Positions 27,201 through 35,116 of a DNA stretch of 64,000 nucleotides are shown here, in pieces (positions within the stretch are counted from its first letter, which is position 1; every line of letters starts with the position of its first letter). The stretch lies in NCBI GenBank assembly GCA_963704815.1, contig CAVPHU010000012.1, forward strand, positions 182,348-246,347, given 5' to 3'. Source of the stretch: DATKWD01 sp963704815. Its GTDB lineage: Bacteria; Actinomycetota; Acidimicrobiia; Acidimicrobiales; Salinilacustritrichaceae. Both the position numbers and the translations under genes were made by a program. Under the pieces are notes generated by a model. That model ran no database searches, was not told the origin of the DNA, and saw only the letters and a program-made list of their open reading frames with translations.

Positions 27201-28556
27201 GGTGGATCGGGCCGGACCACCACCTTGCGCACGGCAGCATTCGAGCTGGCCCGGCAGGGGGGTGGCGACGCCGTGGTCCTGCATCTGATCGACGCTGCGA
27301 GCCGTTCGTTGGGGTCGCTGAGCGTGCTTGCGCAGGTCGCCTCGGTCCTCACCGCCGACGATCTCGAGCCCATCGCTCGCCTGATCGAGGTGCTGGAGCA
27401 CGAGGTCGGGGGGCGCCGCGCCCTGCTGGCCGATGCCCACGCCGATTCGCTCTCTGCGTTGAGGTCGATGCGGAGCGAGTGGGTGGTGCCCCGGATCGTG
27501 GTGTTGATCGACGGCCTCGCCTCGCTTCGCGAGACGCTCGACACCCCCGAGGCCTACGAGTGGTTCAACCGGCTGATACGGCTCACGTCCGACGGTCGTC
27601 AGGTCGGCATCCACTTCGTGGCCGCCTCCGAGCGACGGGCCGGTCTCCCGGCGTCGATCGTGGGCACGCTGGGCACGAGGCTGGTGCTGCCGATGGGTGA
27701 TGCCGACGAGGCGATCAGCCTCGGCGTGCCCCGACAGGTCGCCTCGTCGCCCGATCTTCCGGCCGGTCGGGCCCACGTCGACAACACCGTCGTCCAGATC
27801 GCGGTCGCCGGCGAAGATCCGAGTGGTGTGGGACAGACGGGTGCGATCGCCGACCTGGCGGCGACGCTCGACGTCGAGCGTGCGGCACGTCTGCCCGAGC
27901 TGCCCGAGCACCTCGAGGGGCCGATGGAGGTGCTCGACGACCTGGTCGTCTCGGTCGGAACGTCCGACCTGTTCGGTGGGCCGGCCGTCCTCGACCTGCG
28001 CGCCGGCCACGTGCTCGTGACCGGAGCAGCCGGTTCGGGCCGATCCCGGGCGGTCGCGGGCATCGCCGCCGCGCTGGTCGCCGCCGAGGTGTCGGTTCGC
28101 CTCGTCGCCGTCGGCGGCGCCGCGAGCCCGCTCGCAAGCGTCAGCGGCATCACCGAGTCGGCCTTCGCCCGTGGGGCAGTCGCCGAGCGCCTCGAGGCGC
28201 TCGCCGCGACCGTCGACCCCGATGGCCGCTCGGTGGAAGCCGTCGTGTTCGTCGACGCTGCCGAGGACATGAGCTCGATGGACACCGAGCGGGCGCTCGA
28301 ACGGCTGGCAGGACTGCCGTCGGTTCGACTCGTGGTGGTGGCCGACACGGCGACCACGGCGCGGGCGTTCTCGGGCTGGTTGGCCGAGGTCAAGCGGAGC
28401 CGGCGCACGGTGCTGCTCCAGCCCGAGGGAGCCGCAGAGATCGACGCGGTGCTCGGACTCCGGGTCCCGCTTCGGCCGGCGCAGCCGTTCCCGGTCGGTC
28501 GGGCGATCCTGGCCCACGGACGAACGGTGCACCTCGTCCAGCTGTGGACTGGTTGA
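24264..28556 (+). CDS. EssC/EccC-like type VII secretion ATPase with FHA domain
   Basis: 1430 residues. It has an N-terminal ubiquitin-like segment, an FHA-like domain (about 90-182: GRHLIGRD...VHAHL; the usual Ser before Arg-x-x-His is missing, so phosphothreonine binding is doubtful), two membrane helices (227-267) and three FtsK/SpoIIIE modules. Module 1 has a canonical Walker A, GTSGAGKS (about 650), and Walker B, VIIVDEF. Modules 2 (GGGGSGRT, about 978) and 3 (GAAGSGRS, about 1252) have Arg in place of the Walker A Lys. Length and order match EssC of Firmicutes-type T7SS or actinobacterial FHA-FtsK proteins rather than mycobacterial EccC. It should drive WXG100 substrate export. Confidence 0.87.
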   Translation: MDLRLRCCCPGSRFDLALEIEPNHTMEDLRRALLDHARCLGVAVDRDATLTVRGCPSDAADTVFSSGLASGDDVGLGMAAVEPPPEPFATRVTVVSGADAGAVVLLGPGRHLIGRDPAAGVPLTDGSVEAVHAHLDVREDAATRVVPVDGEVEVDDESVSGPHRLAEGSVVRVGSSVLHLSTVRRARRSDALGTVAHDRTPYRRPVVHPRVLAPLDKPPEVATKPRFVLASALLPVASGGMLVVISGRIQFLFLVLLSPLLVGWSYVQDRRSGRRRYERDREAYLEAVEARVVAGRQALADEVIERGRATPPTGVLVEHAAYLQQRLWERDRDTSDFGELRIGVAPQPSKVTIDLATEGDDELVSLARQRMAVLDVVPDAPVAVAFDEEPVVALVGDAAGRNGTARALLGQSAALHSPEDLVVAAMCSSGRLADFEWIKWLPHVQSANRPLPGPALAMWPDEHERLLVDLANLAEARTGDDEGVANWPRLLVLVDEDVMPDRTVLSRVLDRALDAGIWVVWVGDSSDGVPRQADVVVRCGGSTPSVLTRRDSARPAIELELEPMGVDRALALARFVAPLHDATSASQIAALPAVVPLYDVLPGGRPDLDSVAEQWSRPSGGLAATVGIGSEGAHVLDLVEQGPHALVAGTSGAGKSEFLQTWVAALSAAHPPERLNFLFIDYKGGAFSAAFEGLPHNVGAVTNLDEALSLRALTSLRAELDRRMHLLGADAKDLVELAQVAPERVPPRLVIIVDEFATLVKEIPDFVAGMVDLAQRGRSLGIHLVLATQRPTGSVNDNILANTNLRVSLRVLDQADSTSVIGAPDAAHLPAPLRGRAYVRTGPGQLHAFQSAFGGAPDRAAGPARVRTGSFDFSGVLRTGDAVGAEPQDDRTQLDIVVGVVRRAHDRTRRDLPRRPWVESLPETVAIDAITRPTALRDEQRHDPGRHLTLGLADRPERQVQEAWTVDLEASGGLLVFGGGGSGRTTTLRTAAFELARQGGGDAVVLHLIDAASRSLGSLSVLAQVASVLTADDLEPIARLIEVLEHEVGGRRALLADAHADSLSALRSMRSEWVVPRIVVLIDGLASLRETLDTPEAYEWFNRLIRLTSDGRQVGIHFVAASERRAGLPASIVGTLGTRLVLPMGDADEAISLGVPRQVASSPDLPAGRAHVDNTVVQIAVAGEDPSGVGQTGAIADLAATLDVERAARLPELPEHLEGPMEVLDDLVVSVGTSDLFGGPAVLDLRAGHVLVTGAAGSGRSRAVAGIAAALVAAEVSVRLVAVGGAASPLASVSGITESAFARGAVAERLEALAATVDPDGRSVEAVVFVDAAEDMSSMDTERALERLAGLPSVRLVVVADTATTARAFSGWLAEVKRSRRTVLLQPEGAAEIDAVLGLRVPLRPAQPFPVGRAILAHGRTVHLVQLWTG

Positions 28557-28576
28557 GCGGCCTCAGCCCGATGAGG

Positions 28577-29101
28577 TCACTCGTCGCAGCTGATGCGGAA
28601 CGAGTCGTCGAGATCGAGCGGGAGGATCAGTGTCCGCAGGCCCTTCGAACGGGAGTCGGCACAGACCGCCCGATCGAGTCGTTGCACGACGACCGCACGG
28701 ACCGTCGTGCTCCGAGTGTCGAGCCATCGCTCGTCCGCGAATCCGTCGAGCGGCGCTCCGAGATCATCGGGGTCGTCGTCCGATGCGTCGGGCCTCCAGC
28801 TCTCGTGGGACCCCGCTGAGAAGTAGCAGACGACGAGCCAACCCTCGCGCCGGAGCCCAGCCACCAGGTCTGCGGGGGTGTCGAACAGGTCGAGGTCGTA
28901 CACGTCGACGTCAGAGGAGGTGTTCACCTCGCCCTGGAGCTGCCACTGCCACGTGGATGCAACGTCGAGCTCAGCGGGTGCACCGACCGGCGTGAGGCTG
29001 GTCGGTGCTCCGTCTCCGCCGGCACAGCTGGCCAGGGCGAGCACGGCGGCGGTCAGGATCGGCAACCGCCGGCTGGTCGATCGATCGCGCCAGCCTGGCA
29101 C
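28577..29101 (-). CDS. GH114-like lipoprotein, shortened C-terminus
   Basis: 174 residues from a GTG at 29101, chosen because it gives a clean lipoprotein signal (PILTAAVLALASC). The body has the family hallmarks of GH114/endo-alpha-1,4-polygalactosaminidase-like TIM-barrel proteins: WQWQLQG, DVDVYDLDLFDTP, VVCYFSAGSHESWRPD, ERWLDTRS and VVQRLDRAV. The homology stops there, where the catalytic GxDGVxPDN block should follow; instead there is a short unrelated tail. It is thus probably a truncated or inactive relative. It is convergent with the EssC-like gene (20-bp gap) and divergent from the WXG100 gene. Confidence 0.65.
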   Translation of the reverse strand: MPGWRDRSTSRRLPILTAAVLALASCAGGDGAPTSLTPVGAPAELDVASTWQWQLQGEVNTSSDVDVYDLDLFDTPADLVAGLRREGWLVVCYFSAGSHESWRPDASDDDPDDLGAPLDGFADERWLDTRSTTVRAVVVQRLDRAVCADSRSKGLRTLILPLDLDDSFRISCDE

Positions 29102-29154
29102 ATGGGACCCCGTCGGGAAGATGATCGGAAAAGCACGGAAGAACAGGAAAAGTA

Positions 29155-29184
29155 TTGACGGATGTTCACTGGTATACATACGAT
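29155..29184 (+). promoter_or_regulatory. sigma70-like promoter of the WXG100 operon
   Basis: TTGACG at 29155-29160 and TACGAT at 29179-29184 with an 18-bp spacer, 34 bp before the WXG100 start. An AAAGAGGAG ribosome-binding site follows at about 29201. The locally AT-rich stretch stands out from the GC-rich surroundings. Confidence 0.55.
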
Positions 29185-29217
29185 GCATGGAAACAACCTG
29201 AAAGAGGAGCACAAACC

Positions 29218-29505
29218 ATGCCGATTGCCGTCACTCCCGATCGACTCCGCGGAAGCGCGTCGAACCTGACGACTGGATCGTCGAACATCGGAGCCGAGCT
29301 CGGACGACTGCTGTCCGACGTCCGCGACCTCCAGGCCACGTGGGACGGTCGGGCGGCGATCGCTTTCGACGGCTATTACACTGCCGCCAACGACGGCTTC
29401 AAGCAGGTCGAGACGGCGCTGGCCGCCATCGCCGACATGCTGCGCCGCTCCGCCGACCAGTACGAAGCGCAGGATCAGCAGCTGGCGAGCCAGTTCGCGG
29501 TCTGA
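29218..29505 (+). CDS. WXG100-family protein
   Basis: 95 residues from ATG 29218 (good RBS). It forms a helical hairpin with the turn motif ATWDGRAA (WxG) near residue 40 and ends with a C-terminal helix containing YEAQDQQLASQF, the length and plan of EsxA/EsxB-like secreted substrates. The ORF could start upstream, but those codons lie in the promoter. It is followed 7 bp later by a second small helical protein, a typical substrate pair. It is probably exported by the EssC-like ATPase at 24,264. Confidence 0.88.
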   Translation: MPIAVTPDRLRGSASNLTTGSSNIGAELGRLLSDVRDLQATWDGRAAIAFDGYYTAANDGFKQVETALAAIADMLRRSADQYEAQDQQLASQFAV

Positions 29506-29512
29506 GGCTCCC

Positions 29513-29836
29513 ATGGCCCCTCCCGTCGGAACGATCCGGGTCGATCCCGACGCGCTCCTCGATGCCGTGTCGGAGATCGGTGCTGCGGTGGCCGGGCTCG
29601 ACACCGCCCGGTCCGTGCTCGAGTCCGTGAACGATCGGTTGCAGGACGGTGCCGTGCTCGACCAGGGCGGCGATGCCGATCACAAGATCCACACGTTCCG
29701 ACGCCAGTGGAACGAGGAGTTCGAGATGATCGGCAGCATGCTCGGGAACGTCGACGCGGCGCTGGTCGCCGCGGCGGAGGTCTACGCGACCACCGACCTC
29801 GAGTTCGCCAACGCCTTGGCCGACTGCACGGGCTGA
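29513..29836 (+). CDS. small helical partner protein (WXG100-like size)
   Basis: 107 residues, all-helical prediction (DPDALLDAVSEIGAAVAGLDTAR; EFEMIGSMLGNVDAALVAAAEVYATTD). It has no WxG turn, although RRQW occurs in the middle. Size and position 7 bp after the WXG100 gene fit a heterodimer partner or the 'type VII secretion target' group. The C-terminal YATTDLEFANAL resembles the YxxxD/E secretion signal, as it has Tyr and an acidic residue at i+4. I am fairly sure of the gene, less of the function. Confidence 0.65.
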   Translation: MAPPVGTIRVDPDALLDAVSEIGAAVAGLDTARSVLESVNDRLQDGAVLDQGGDADHKIHTFRRQWNEEFEMIGSMLGNVDAALVAAAEVYATTDLEFANALADCTG

Positions 29837-29846
29837 GCCCTCCGCC

Positions 29847-31289
29847 GTGTTCGCCTCTGTCGACATGATCCGGCCGTTGGCCGGCCAGCCATCGACCATT
29901 CGGGCCCAGGCTGCCCAGCTCCGCTCGATGCGAACCCAGCTCTCCACGGCGAGTGCGTCAGCCGCTCGTCTCGACGCCATCACGAGCGGGACGAGCTGGA
30001 CGGGGCCGGCCTACGACGCCTTTGCCCAGTCGATGGGGCGCAAGCCGGTGCCCGAGGACCTGTCGAACGCGATCACGGTCATGGACCGAGCGGCCGGAAG
30101 CCTCGAGCGATACGCCGAGGCCCTGGGCATCCACCAGTCAACGGTGTGGCGGTGTCGGTCGAGGCTGGTTGCGTTGGGTGTCGACGGGTCGGTCCCCGCC
30201 GAGTCCGAGGCCGAGGTACGTCGCCTTCTCGACGATGCCGATGCCGCACGGGCCGCCGAGCGCGACGCACGACGGTCGCTCCAGGACGGCTTCGACCTCT
30301 ACGACGACCAGACGATCTACGCCACGCCGCCACCGTCGCTGGGCGACCGGGTGGGAGGATTCGTGTCGGGGCTCGGCCACGTCGCGTGGGAGTTCGGCGC
30401 AGGGTTCGTCGAGGGCACCGTCGAGATGGTGGTCGGGGTCGCGAAGCTCGCGTTCTACCTCAACCCGATCATGATGCCGTACACCGCGTTCAAGCTCTGG
30501 GAGAACCGCGAGCAGGTCATGGCCGTCGTCCAGTACGCCATCGACGACCCCGCAGGATTCGCGCTCGAGGTGGGCAAGGCGGTCGTCGACTGGGAGACGT
30601 TTCGCGAGAGCCCGGCTCGATGGTTGGGCAAGCTCGGCCCCGAGGTCGTGGTCGCCGTGCTCACCGCCGGGAGCGGCTCGGCCGCCACGTCGGCCAGCCG
30701 AGCGGCACGAGGGCTTCGAGCCGTCGACACCATTGCCGATGGCGTCACCCTCGTGCGCCGCGCCGACCACGTGGCCGACGTGGCCGACGCCGCCCGGACG
30801 GCCGACCGGGTGGCCGACGCGGCCACCGCCACCCGCCGGCTCGACGACCTGCCGTTCTCGAAACGCGCCCTCGAACTCGCTCGGCCGTATGTCTCGAAGC
30901 TGACCGACGAGCTCCGGTCGAACCCGGTCGACGGGATGCGCAACCTGCTCAGCGACGCGCCGCGTGGGGTCGAACTCTCGGTCGACGCGGCCTCGAACGG
31001 TGTGCTCGCCACCGACGGCATGCGCGGCCTGGGCCGCTTGGGCCCGAGGTTCGTCGCCGCCAACGTCGCACGCGACACGGTGACCCTCGGTGCGTACTCA
31101 CGCCTCAAGATGCTCGACCGGTTCATCAACGGGTTCAGCGAGATCTCGACGACGCACCAGGTCGTCCTCGGAGGCGGCACCATCGCCCGGATGGCTGACA
31201 ACCTCGAACCGATTCCGCAGCAACTGATCGACCTCGCCGACGAGGTCGACGTGTCCGCAGCGGTGTCTTGTGAGGTCGCGGAGCCGTGA
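29847..31289 (+). CDS. WXG-headed, membrane-associated T7SS effector-like protein
   Basis: 480 residues from a GTG at 29847. The N-terminal about 100 residues form a helical hairpin with SWTGPAYDAFAQS (WxG). A linker and a central hydrophobic scaffold follow (VGGFVSGLGHVAWEFGAGFVEG, VVGVAKLAFYLNPIMMPYT, LGKLGPEVVVAVLTAGSGSAA). This scaffold is similar in flavour to the pre-toxin region of actinobacterial polymorphic toxins (DW...SPARWLGKLGPE). The last about 150 residues match no toxin fold I know. It starts 10 bp after the helical partner, and its stop overlaps the start of the next gene. Likely a secreted or inserted effector of the T7SS. Confidence 0.65.
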   Translation: MFASVDMIRPLAGQPSTIRAQAAQLRSMRTQLSTASASAARLDAITSGTSWTGPAYDAFAQSMGRKPVPEDLSNAITVMDRAAGSLERYAEALGIHQSTVWRCRSRLVALGVDGSVPAESEAEVRRLLDDADAARAAERDARRSLQDGFDLYDDQTIYATPPPSLGDRVGGFVSGLGHVAWEFGAGFVEGTVEMVVGVAKLAFYLNPIMMPYTAFKLWENREQVMAVVQYAIDDPAGFALEVGKAVVDWETFRESPARWLGKLGPEVVVAVLTAGSGSAATSASRAARGLRAVDTIADGVTLVRRADHVADVADAARTADRVADAATATRRLDDLPFSKRALELARPYVSKLTDELRSNPVDGMRNLLSDAPRGVELSVDAASNGVLATDGMRGLGRLGPRFVAANVARDTVTLGAYSRLKMLDRFINGFSEISTTHQVVLGGGTIARMADNLEPIPQQLIDLADEVDVSAAVSCEVAEP

Positions 31290-32278
31290 CCCTCGACACC
31301 CGGGTCGCCTCGGCCATCTCCGCGATCGCCGAGCTGTGCACCGATCGCAGCGCCGAGGTCGGGGCTCGTCCCGCGATGAGCGGCGAGCCCGTCGTCGGAC
31401 TGTTCTCGTACTTCGACGATGTCGTCAACGGCCGACTCGACGCCGAAGACACCCGTCGTGAAGCCGCCGCATGGGCCGAGCTGGTGACCACCCGATGGTC
31501 GGCGGGCCACCCGGCCACGGCTCGGGTCCAACAGGCACTCGACCACCTCGTCGAGGTCGGCGATCGAGCGCCACTGCCGGCGGTCGTCGATGTCGATCCG
31601 CTGGTGCAGGCGGCACTGGCCGTCCGGGCCGACGCAGGCGCACGGCCCTCGCTCTGGAGAAGGCTGCACGCCGATGGGCTCTGGCTCGCGGTCCTCGATG
31701 CCGACGCCGGTGCCGACGGCATCGAGATCCGACTGCTCACGATCCTGCACGAGGGCGCAGCGTTCGTGATCGGGGCGTCGAGCGAGCCTGGGCTCGCGTC
31801 GCTGCTCGGCGACCGCATCGACGCGGCTCGGCTGATCCACGCGCCCGGGCACCACCTTCCCCGTGTCTGGCCCGCGGGACACCATCTGGTCCTCGACCCC
31901 GGGACGAGTCACGCCGTCGTGGTGACGGGCGCCGAGGTGTCGGGTCTTCCCGGCGGCCCGATGGTCGGCCATGCCGATCTCGCCGACGTCTCGGCCGCGA
32001 GCCCCGACCCGTGCGACTGGCGGCATCGACGCATCGACGCGCTGGTCGCGTCGGTCGATGGCTGCGCTTCGATCACCTGGCGGGTGGCCCCCGACGGCGG
32101 TGACGTCCTGGTGGTCGAGCACGATGAAGCGGGCGACCCCGAAGCAGTCATGGCCAGGTTCGCTCACCGGGCTCCGCTTTACGGGTTCGGCGGTTCGCTG
32201 GCCATCCCCGCACGGACCGATCTGGGCCGGCGCTGTCCTCGGGTCCTGAACCCGATCCGGCCGATCGCCCAGCGATAG
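31286..32278 (+). CDS. unknown protein coupled to the effector-like gene
   Basis: 330 residues, GTGA overlap with the gene before it. No family recognised. The N-terminal 90 residues are helical (TRVASAISAIAELC, DDVVNGRLDAEDTRREAAAW). The rest is mixed alpha/beta and rich in Trp/His (RRLHADGLWLAVLDAD, DCWRHR-like segments). No signal peptide or membrane helix is seen, so it should be cytoplasmic. Candidate roles are chaperone or immunity protein for the upstream effector; the overlap supports equal expression but does not prove either. Confidence 0.6.
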   Translation: MTLDTRVASAISAIAELCTDRSAEVGARPAMSGEPVVGLFSYFDDVVNGRLDAEDTRREAAAWAELVTTRWSAGHPATARVQQALDHLVEVGDRAPLPAVVDVDPLVQAALAVRADAGARPSLWRRLHADGLWLAVLDADAGADGIEIRLLTILHEGAAFVIGASSEPGLASLLGDRIDAARLIHAPGHHLPRVWPAGHHLVLDPGTSHAVVVTGAEVSGLPGGPMVGHADLADVSAASPDPCDWRHRRIDALVASVDGCASITWRVAPDGGDVLVVEHDEAGDPEAVMARFAHRAPLYGFGGSLAIPARTDLGRRCPRVLNPIRPIAQR

Positions 32279-32298
32279 CCTCGGGTCGGGAGGCCGAT

Positions 32299-33747
32299 AT
32301 GTTCGAAGTCATCGACGCGAGACTCGATGACCGACCCTTCCATCTGCGCCTCGATGCCCTGTCCGCCGAACTCGGGGCCAGCCGGTGGGTCCTGCTCTGG
32401 CGCGAAGGCGACACCTGGCAGCGCCTCGGCACACCCGGCACGCGTGACGCCTTGTTGGCCGCCGTGGCGGCGCGCTGTCCTGGTCGTCTCGACCGGGTGC
32501 CCACCGACGGTCTCGAGCCGGTCGGCCCGCGCCTTCGCTCCGCGGGACTCGGCACGGTGTCGGCGCTCACGCTCGACCCCGACCGTCCGGCCGTGGCCTT
32601 CTTCGAGGAGCCGACCAACGGATTCGGCGACCGGATCGAGCCGGCGAGTTGGTTCGGCGCCGCCCTCGAAACGGCCGTGGCGACGGCCGGAGCGGTCGAT
32701 CTGGCGGCGTGGGTTCCCGATGTCACGGCCCTGGCAGCCGGCGAGTTGTCGCCCGAAGACGCGCTGCGGCGCCTCGCCCGATCGTTCGGGCTGACGGGCG
32801 TCGTCGTGGTTCGGCCCTCGGCCAGAGGGGTGTCGATCCATGCGGTCCACGGGTCGCCCGGCCCTTTTCCCGACGTGGTCGAGACGTCGGCTGACGTCGA
32901 GTGGTCGACCATCGTCGCCGACCCGGAGCACGCGATTCGCTGGCTCCCGGCCGGCCGCGCCGCCCCGCGATGGACCTCCGCCGTCGTCTCGAACGATGGC
33001 GGACTGGTGCTCGGGGCCGGGGGGTCGGGTCCACGATGCGAACACCTGGCGTCGGTGGCCGGCCTCCTCGCGCAGGCGCTCGACCATGGCCGATCGGTCG
33101 AGGCCACGCGTGAGCAGATCCGGATGACCGAGCGCACGCGCTTGGCCACGACGCTGCACGAGGAGCTGAGCCAGCAGCTGGCGACGCTGACCATCGAGAT
33201 CGACCTGCTGGCCAGCCGACCGGCCTCGAGTGCGGTCACCGACGAACTCGCCCACCTCCGCCGTGGCGTCGCTGATGCGCTCGAGTCGTTGCGCTCCGCG
33301 ATCTTCGAGCTCACTCCGCCCGAGCCCGACTGGACCCGTCTCGAGGACGGACTCGAGCGATTCGTGCGCGACCATGCCGCCGTCCGAGGTCTCGAAGTGG
33401 ACTACCTCGTGAAGGGCGAGGCCCGTCCGACGGATCCCGAGGTCGTGTCCCTGGTCTTCGCCACCGTGCAGGAGGCGATCTCCAACGTCGGCAAGCACGC
33501 CGAGACCTCCCGTGCCCGAGTGCGGGTCGAGTTCACCGCCGACCATCTCGTGGTCGCGGTGAGCGACCGGGGCGTCGGACTGGCCGACGATCTCGACCGG
33601 ACCGATCGCATGCACCAGGGCCTCGGGGTGGTGCGCACCCGTGCGCGGCTGGCGGGTGCCAAGCTGGAGATCGAGTCCGAGGCCGGGACGGGGACCACCG
33701 TTCGGCTCGCAGTACCCGTATCCACTCCCGAGGAGGTCGTGTCATGA
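32299..33747 (+). CDS. NarL-type sensor histidine kinase, no membrane segments
   Basis: 482 residues. The N-terminal 270 residues resemble two GAF-like sensory domains without transmembrane helices. The HisKA_3 dimerisation helix carries the phospho-acceptor His in TTLHEELSQQLATL (about 293). The HATPase_c domain has VQEAISNVGKHAE (N box), SDRGVGLADD (G1) and GTGTTV (G2). The soluble layout suggests a cytoplasmic signal. Its stop overlaps the response regulator start by 4 bp. It lies directly behind the T7SS-like genes, so it may time their expression. Confidence 0.87.
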   Translation: MFEVIDARLDDRPFHLRLDALSAELGASRWVLLWREGDTWQRLGTPGTRDALLAAVAARCPGRLDRVPTDGLEPVGPRLRSAGLGTVSALTLDPDRPAVAFFEEPTNGFGDRIEPASWFGAALETAVATAGAVDLAAWVPDVTALAAGELSPEDALRRLARSFGLTGVVVVRPSARGVSIHAVHGSPGPFPDVVETSADVEWSTIVADPEHAIRWLPAGRAAPRWTSAVVSNDGGLVLGAGGSGPRCEHLASVAGLLAQALDHGRSVEATREQIRMTERTRLATTLHEELSQQLATLTIEIDLLASRPASSAVTDELAHLRRGVADALESLRSAIFELTPPEPDWTRLEDGLERFVRDHAAVRGLEVDYLVKGEARPTDPEVVSLVFATVQEAISNVGKHAETSRARVRVEFTADHLVVAVSDRGVGLADDLDRTDRMHQGLGVVRTRARLAGAKLEIESEAGTGTTVRLAVPVSTPEEVVS

Positions 33748-34427
33748 TCAACGAGGCCCTCGACGGGACCCGGGTCCTGCTGGTCGACGATCACGACGTC
33801 ATGCGTGCCGGCCTGGCCCTGTTGCTCACCGAGGTGCTCGGCATCGAAGCGTCCGAGGCCCACGACGCCGAGAGCGCACGCACGATGATCGCCGACCGCA
33901 CCTTCGACCTCGTGTTGCTCGACGTCCGACTGGGAGCGACCAGCGGCGTCGATCTGCTCCGCTCGCTCCGGGCCGAGGGCAATCAGGTCCCGGTGCTGAT
34001 GCTCTCCACCTACGACGGACCCGAAGACGTCGAACCCTCGCTCGACGCCGGCGCCGCCGGGTACGTGCTCAAGGAGGCGACGCCCGAGCAACTCGCCGAA
34101 GCCATGACCACGGCCATCGAGGACCGCGGGGTCTACCTCTCACCTCCCGTGGCTGCTCGACTGCTCTCGCGCCGCCAGGCCGCCGACCACAGTGTCGCGC
34201 GCACCCTCTCGGACCGCGAACGCCAGATCCTCGCCCTGCTCACCCGCGGTGCCACCAACGTCGAGATCGCCGACACGCTGCTCATCTCGACCAAGACGGT
34301 GAAGACCCACCTCTCCGGCCTCTTCCGCAAGCTCGACGTGACCAATCGGACCCAGGCGGCCGGCGTCGCACTTCGTGAAGGCATCGTGACGGACCGCGAC
34401 GCGCCGGCGCCCGACTCGCTGATCTGA
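33744..34427 (+). CDS. NarL/FixJ response regulator
   Basis: 227 residues from ATG 33744 inside the kinase stop. The receiver domain has the acidic pair VDDHD, phospho-acceptor Asp in LVLLDVRLG, and Lys in GYVLKEA. The C-terminal LuxR-type helix-turn-helix is intact (LSDRERQILALLTRGATNVEIADTLLIS, KTVKTHLSGLFRKL, shown in two parts). The cognate kinase is the preceding gene. A GC-rich hairpin without a T-run lies 60 bp downstream. Confidence 0.92.
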   Translation: MINEALDGTRVLLVDDHDVMRAGLALLLTEVLGIEASEAHDAESARTMIADRTFDLVLLDVRLGATSGVDLLRSLRAEGNQVPVLMLSTYDGPEDVEPSLDAGAAGYVLKEATPEQLAEAMTTAIEDRGVYLSPPVAARLLSRRQAADHSVARTLSDRERQILALLTRGATNVEIADTLLISTKTVKTHLSGLFRKLDVTNRTQAAGVALREGIVTDRDAPAPDSLI

Positions 34428-34741
34428 GCCAGCCTCGCGACGTGTGGCCCGCTGTGGGCTCGCCATCCGGGGCCACCTGGTCCGGAAGCGGGGGCCGATC
34501 GGTCCCCGCCTCAGGTGGGGCGGACGGTGTCAGTTCATGCCTCATCCGACCCATCCGGGTGCGTGGTCGATGCCCGGGGCCGGGAATCCACCGCTGGGTG
34601 CGGTCGGGCGAGCACAATACGTATGGACAGGATCGAGCGGAGAGGGCACGAATGGTGAGATCGCCGGGGCCGAAGGGGGGAGGAAGATTCGACCACACGC
34701 AGCGGGCACGGCGCCGCCCTTCCGCCGTAGGGTCGCACCCG
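34428..34741. other. 314-bp gap after the two-component pair
   Basis: No gene is supported. It contains the inverted repeat at 34488-34509 (GCGGGG/CCCCGC arms with an inner CCG/CGG extension and GATC loop), which may be a weak terminator after the response regulator. An AT-richer ACAATACGTATGG segment near 34614-34626 could be the promoter of the receiver-like gene at 34742. Confidence 0.45.
34488..34509 (+). terminator. GC-rich hairpin after the response regulator
   Basis: GCGGGG (34488-34493) pairs with CCCCGC (34504-34509); a G-T wobble and CCG/CGG extend the stem to about 9 bp with a GATC loop. No T-tract follows, so termination is uncertain. Confidence 0.4.
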
Positions 34742-35116
34742 ATGCATGACGCCGGAGCGGGGGACACGCCGTCAGTCGTCGTGGTCGGTGCCGCTCGCAG
34801 CCGGGCTGCGCTCGGCTCGCTGTTCGCCTCGTGGGGATGGCCCGTGCTGGCGCTCGAAGCCGACGACCTGGCCGGGGTGGCCGCCATGCGGCGCTCGGGT
34901 GCCGACCTGATGGTGGTCGACGGCAGTGGCTACGGCACGTTCGGAGACCTCGACCGGGCTCGTGCGGGGCTCGCGTCGCAGGCCGTGGTCCGGCTGGTCG
35001 ACCGCCCCCAGGACCTGACGACCGACCGCTCGTCGGTGCTCGGTGGCCTCCCGGCTGCTCGTCTCCGACGGGCCCTGCTCGATGCGGTGCGCAACGCCGA
35101 CGCGAGGGTCGCGTGA
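34742..35116 (+). CDS. short receiver-like protein
   Basis: 124 residues from ATG 34742. The alternation of short strands and helices (SVVVVGAARSRAALGSLFASWGW, ADLMVVDGSGYG, AVVRLVDRPQ) resembles a response-regulator receiver fold, with an Asp in MVVDGS at about the phospho-site position. The paired acidic residues of strand 1 are absent (VVGAA), so phosphorylation is unlikely. Its last bases overlap the GTG of the HEAT-repeat gene. A scaffold-like or pseudo-receiver role is an inference. Confidence 0.55.
   Translation: MHDAGAGDTPSVVVVGAARSRAALGSLFASWGWPVLALEADDLAGVAAMRRSGADLMVVDGSGYGTFGDLDRARAGLASQAVVRLVDRPQDLTTDRSSVLGGLPAARLRRALLDAVRNADARVA

Noticed and set aside
24174..28532. Long minus-strand frames opposite the EssC-like ATPase (445 and 1006 residues)
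   Set aside because: They have no family motifs and are high-GC shadows of the real gene, whose domains are clear on the plus strand.
34442..34741. N-terminal extension of the receiver-like ORF
   Set aside because: Low-complexity, no motif, overlaps a hairpin and a likely promoter; ATG 34742 is preferred.
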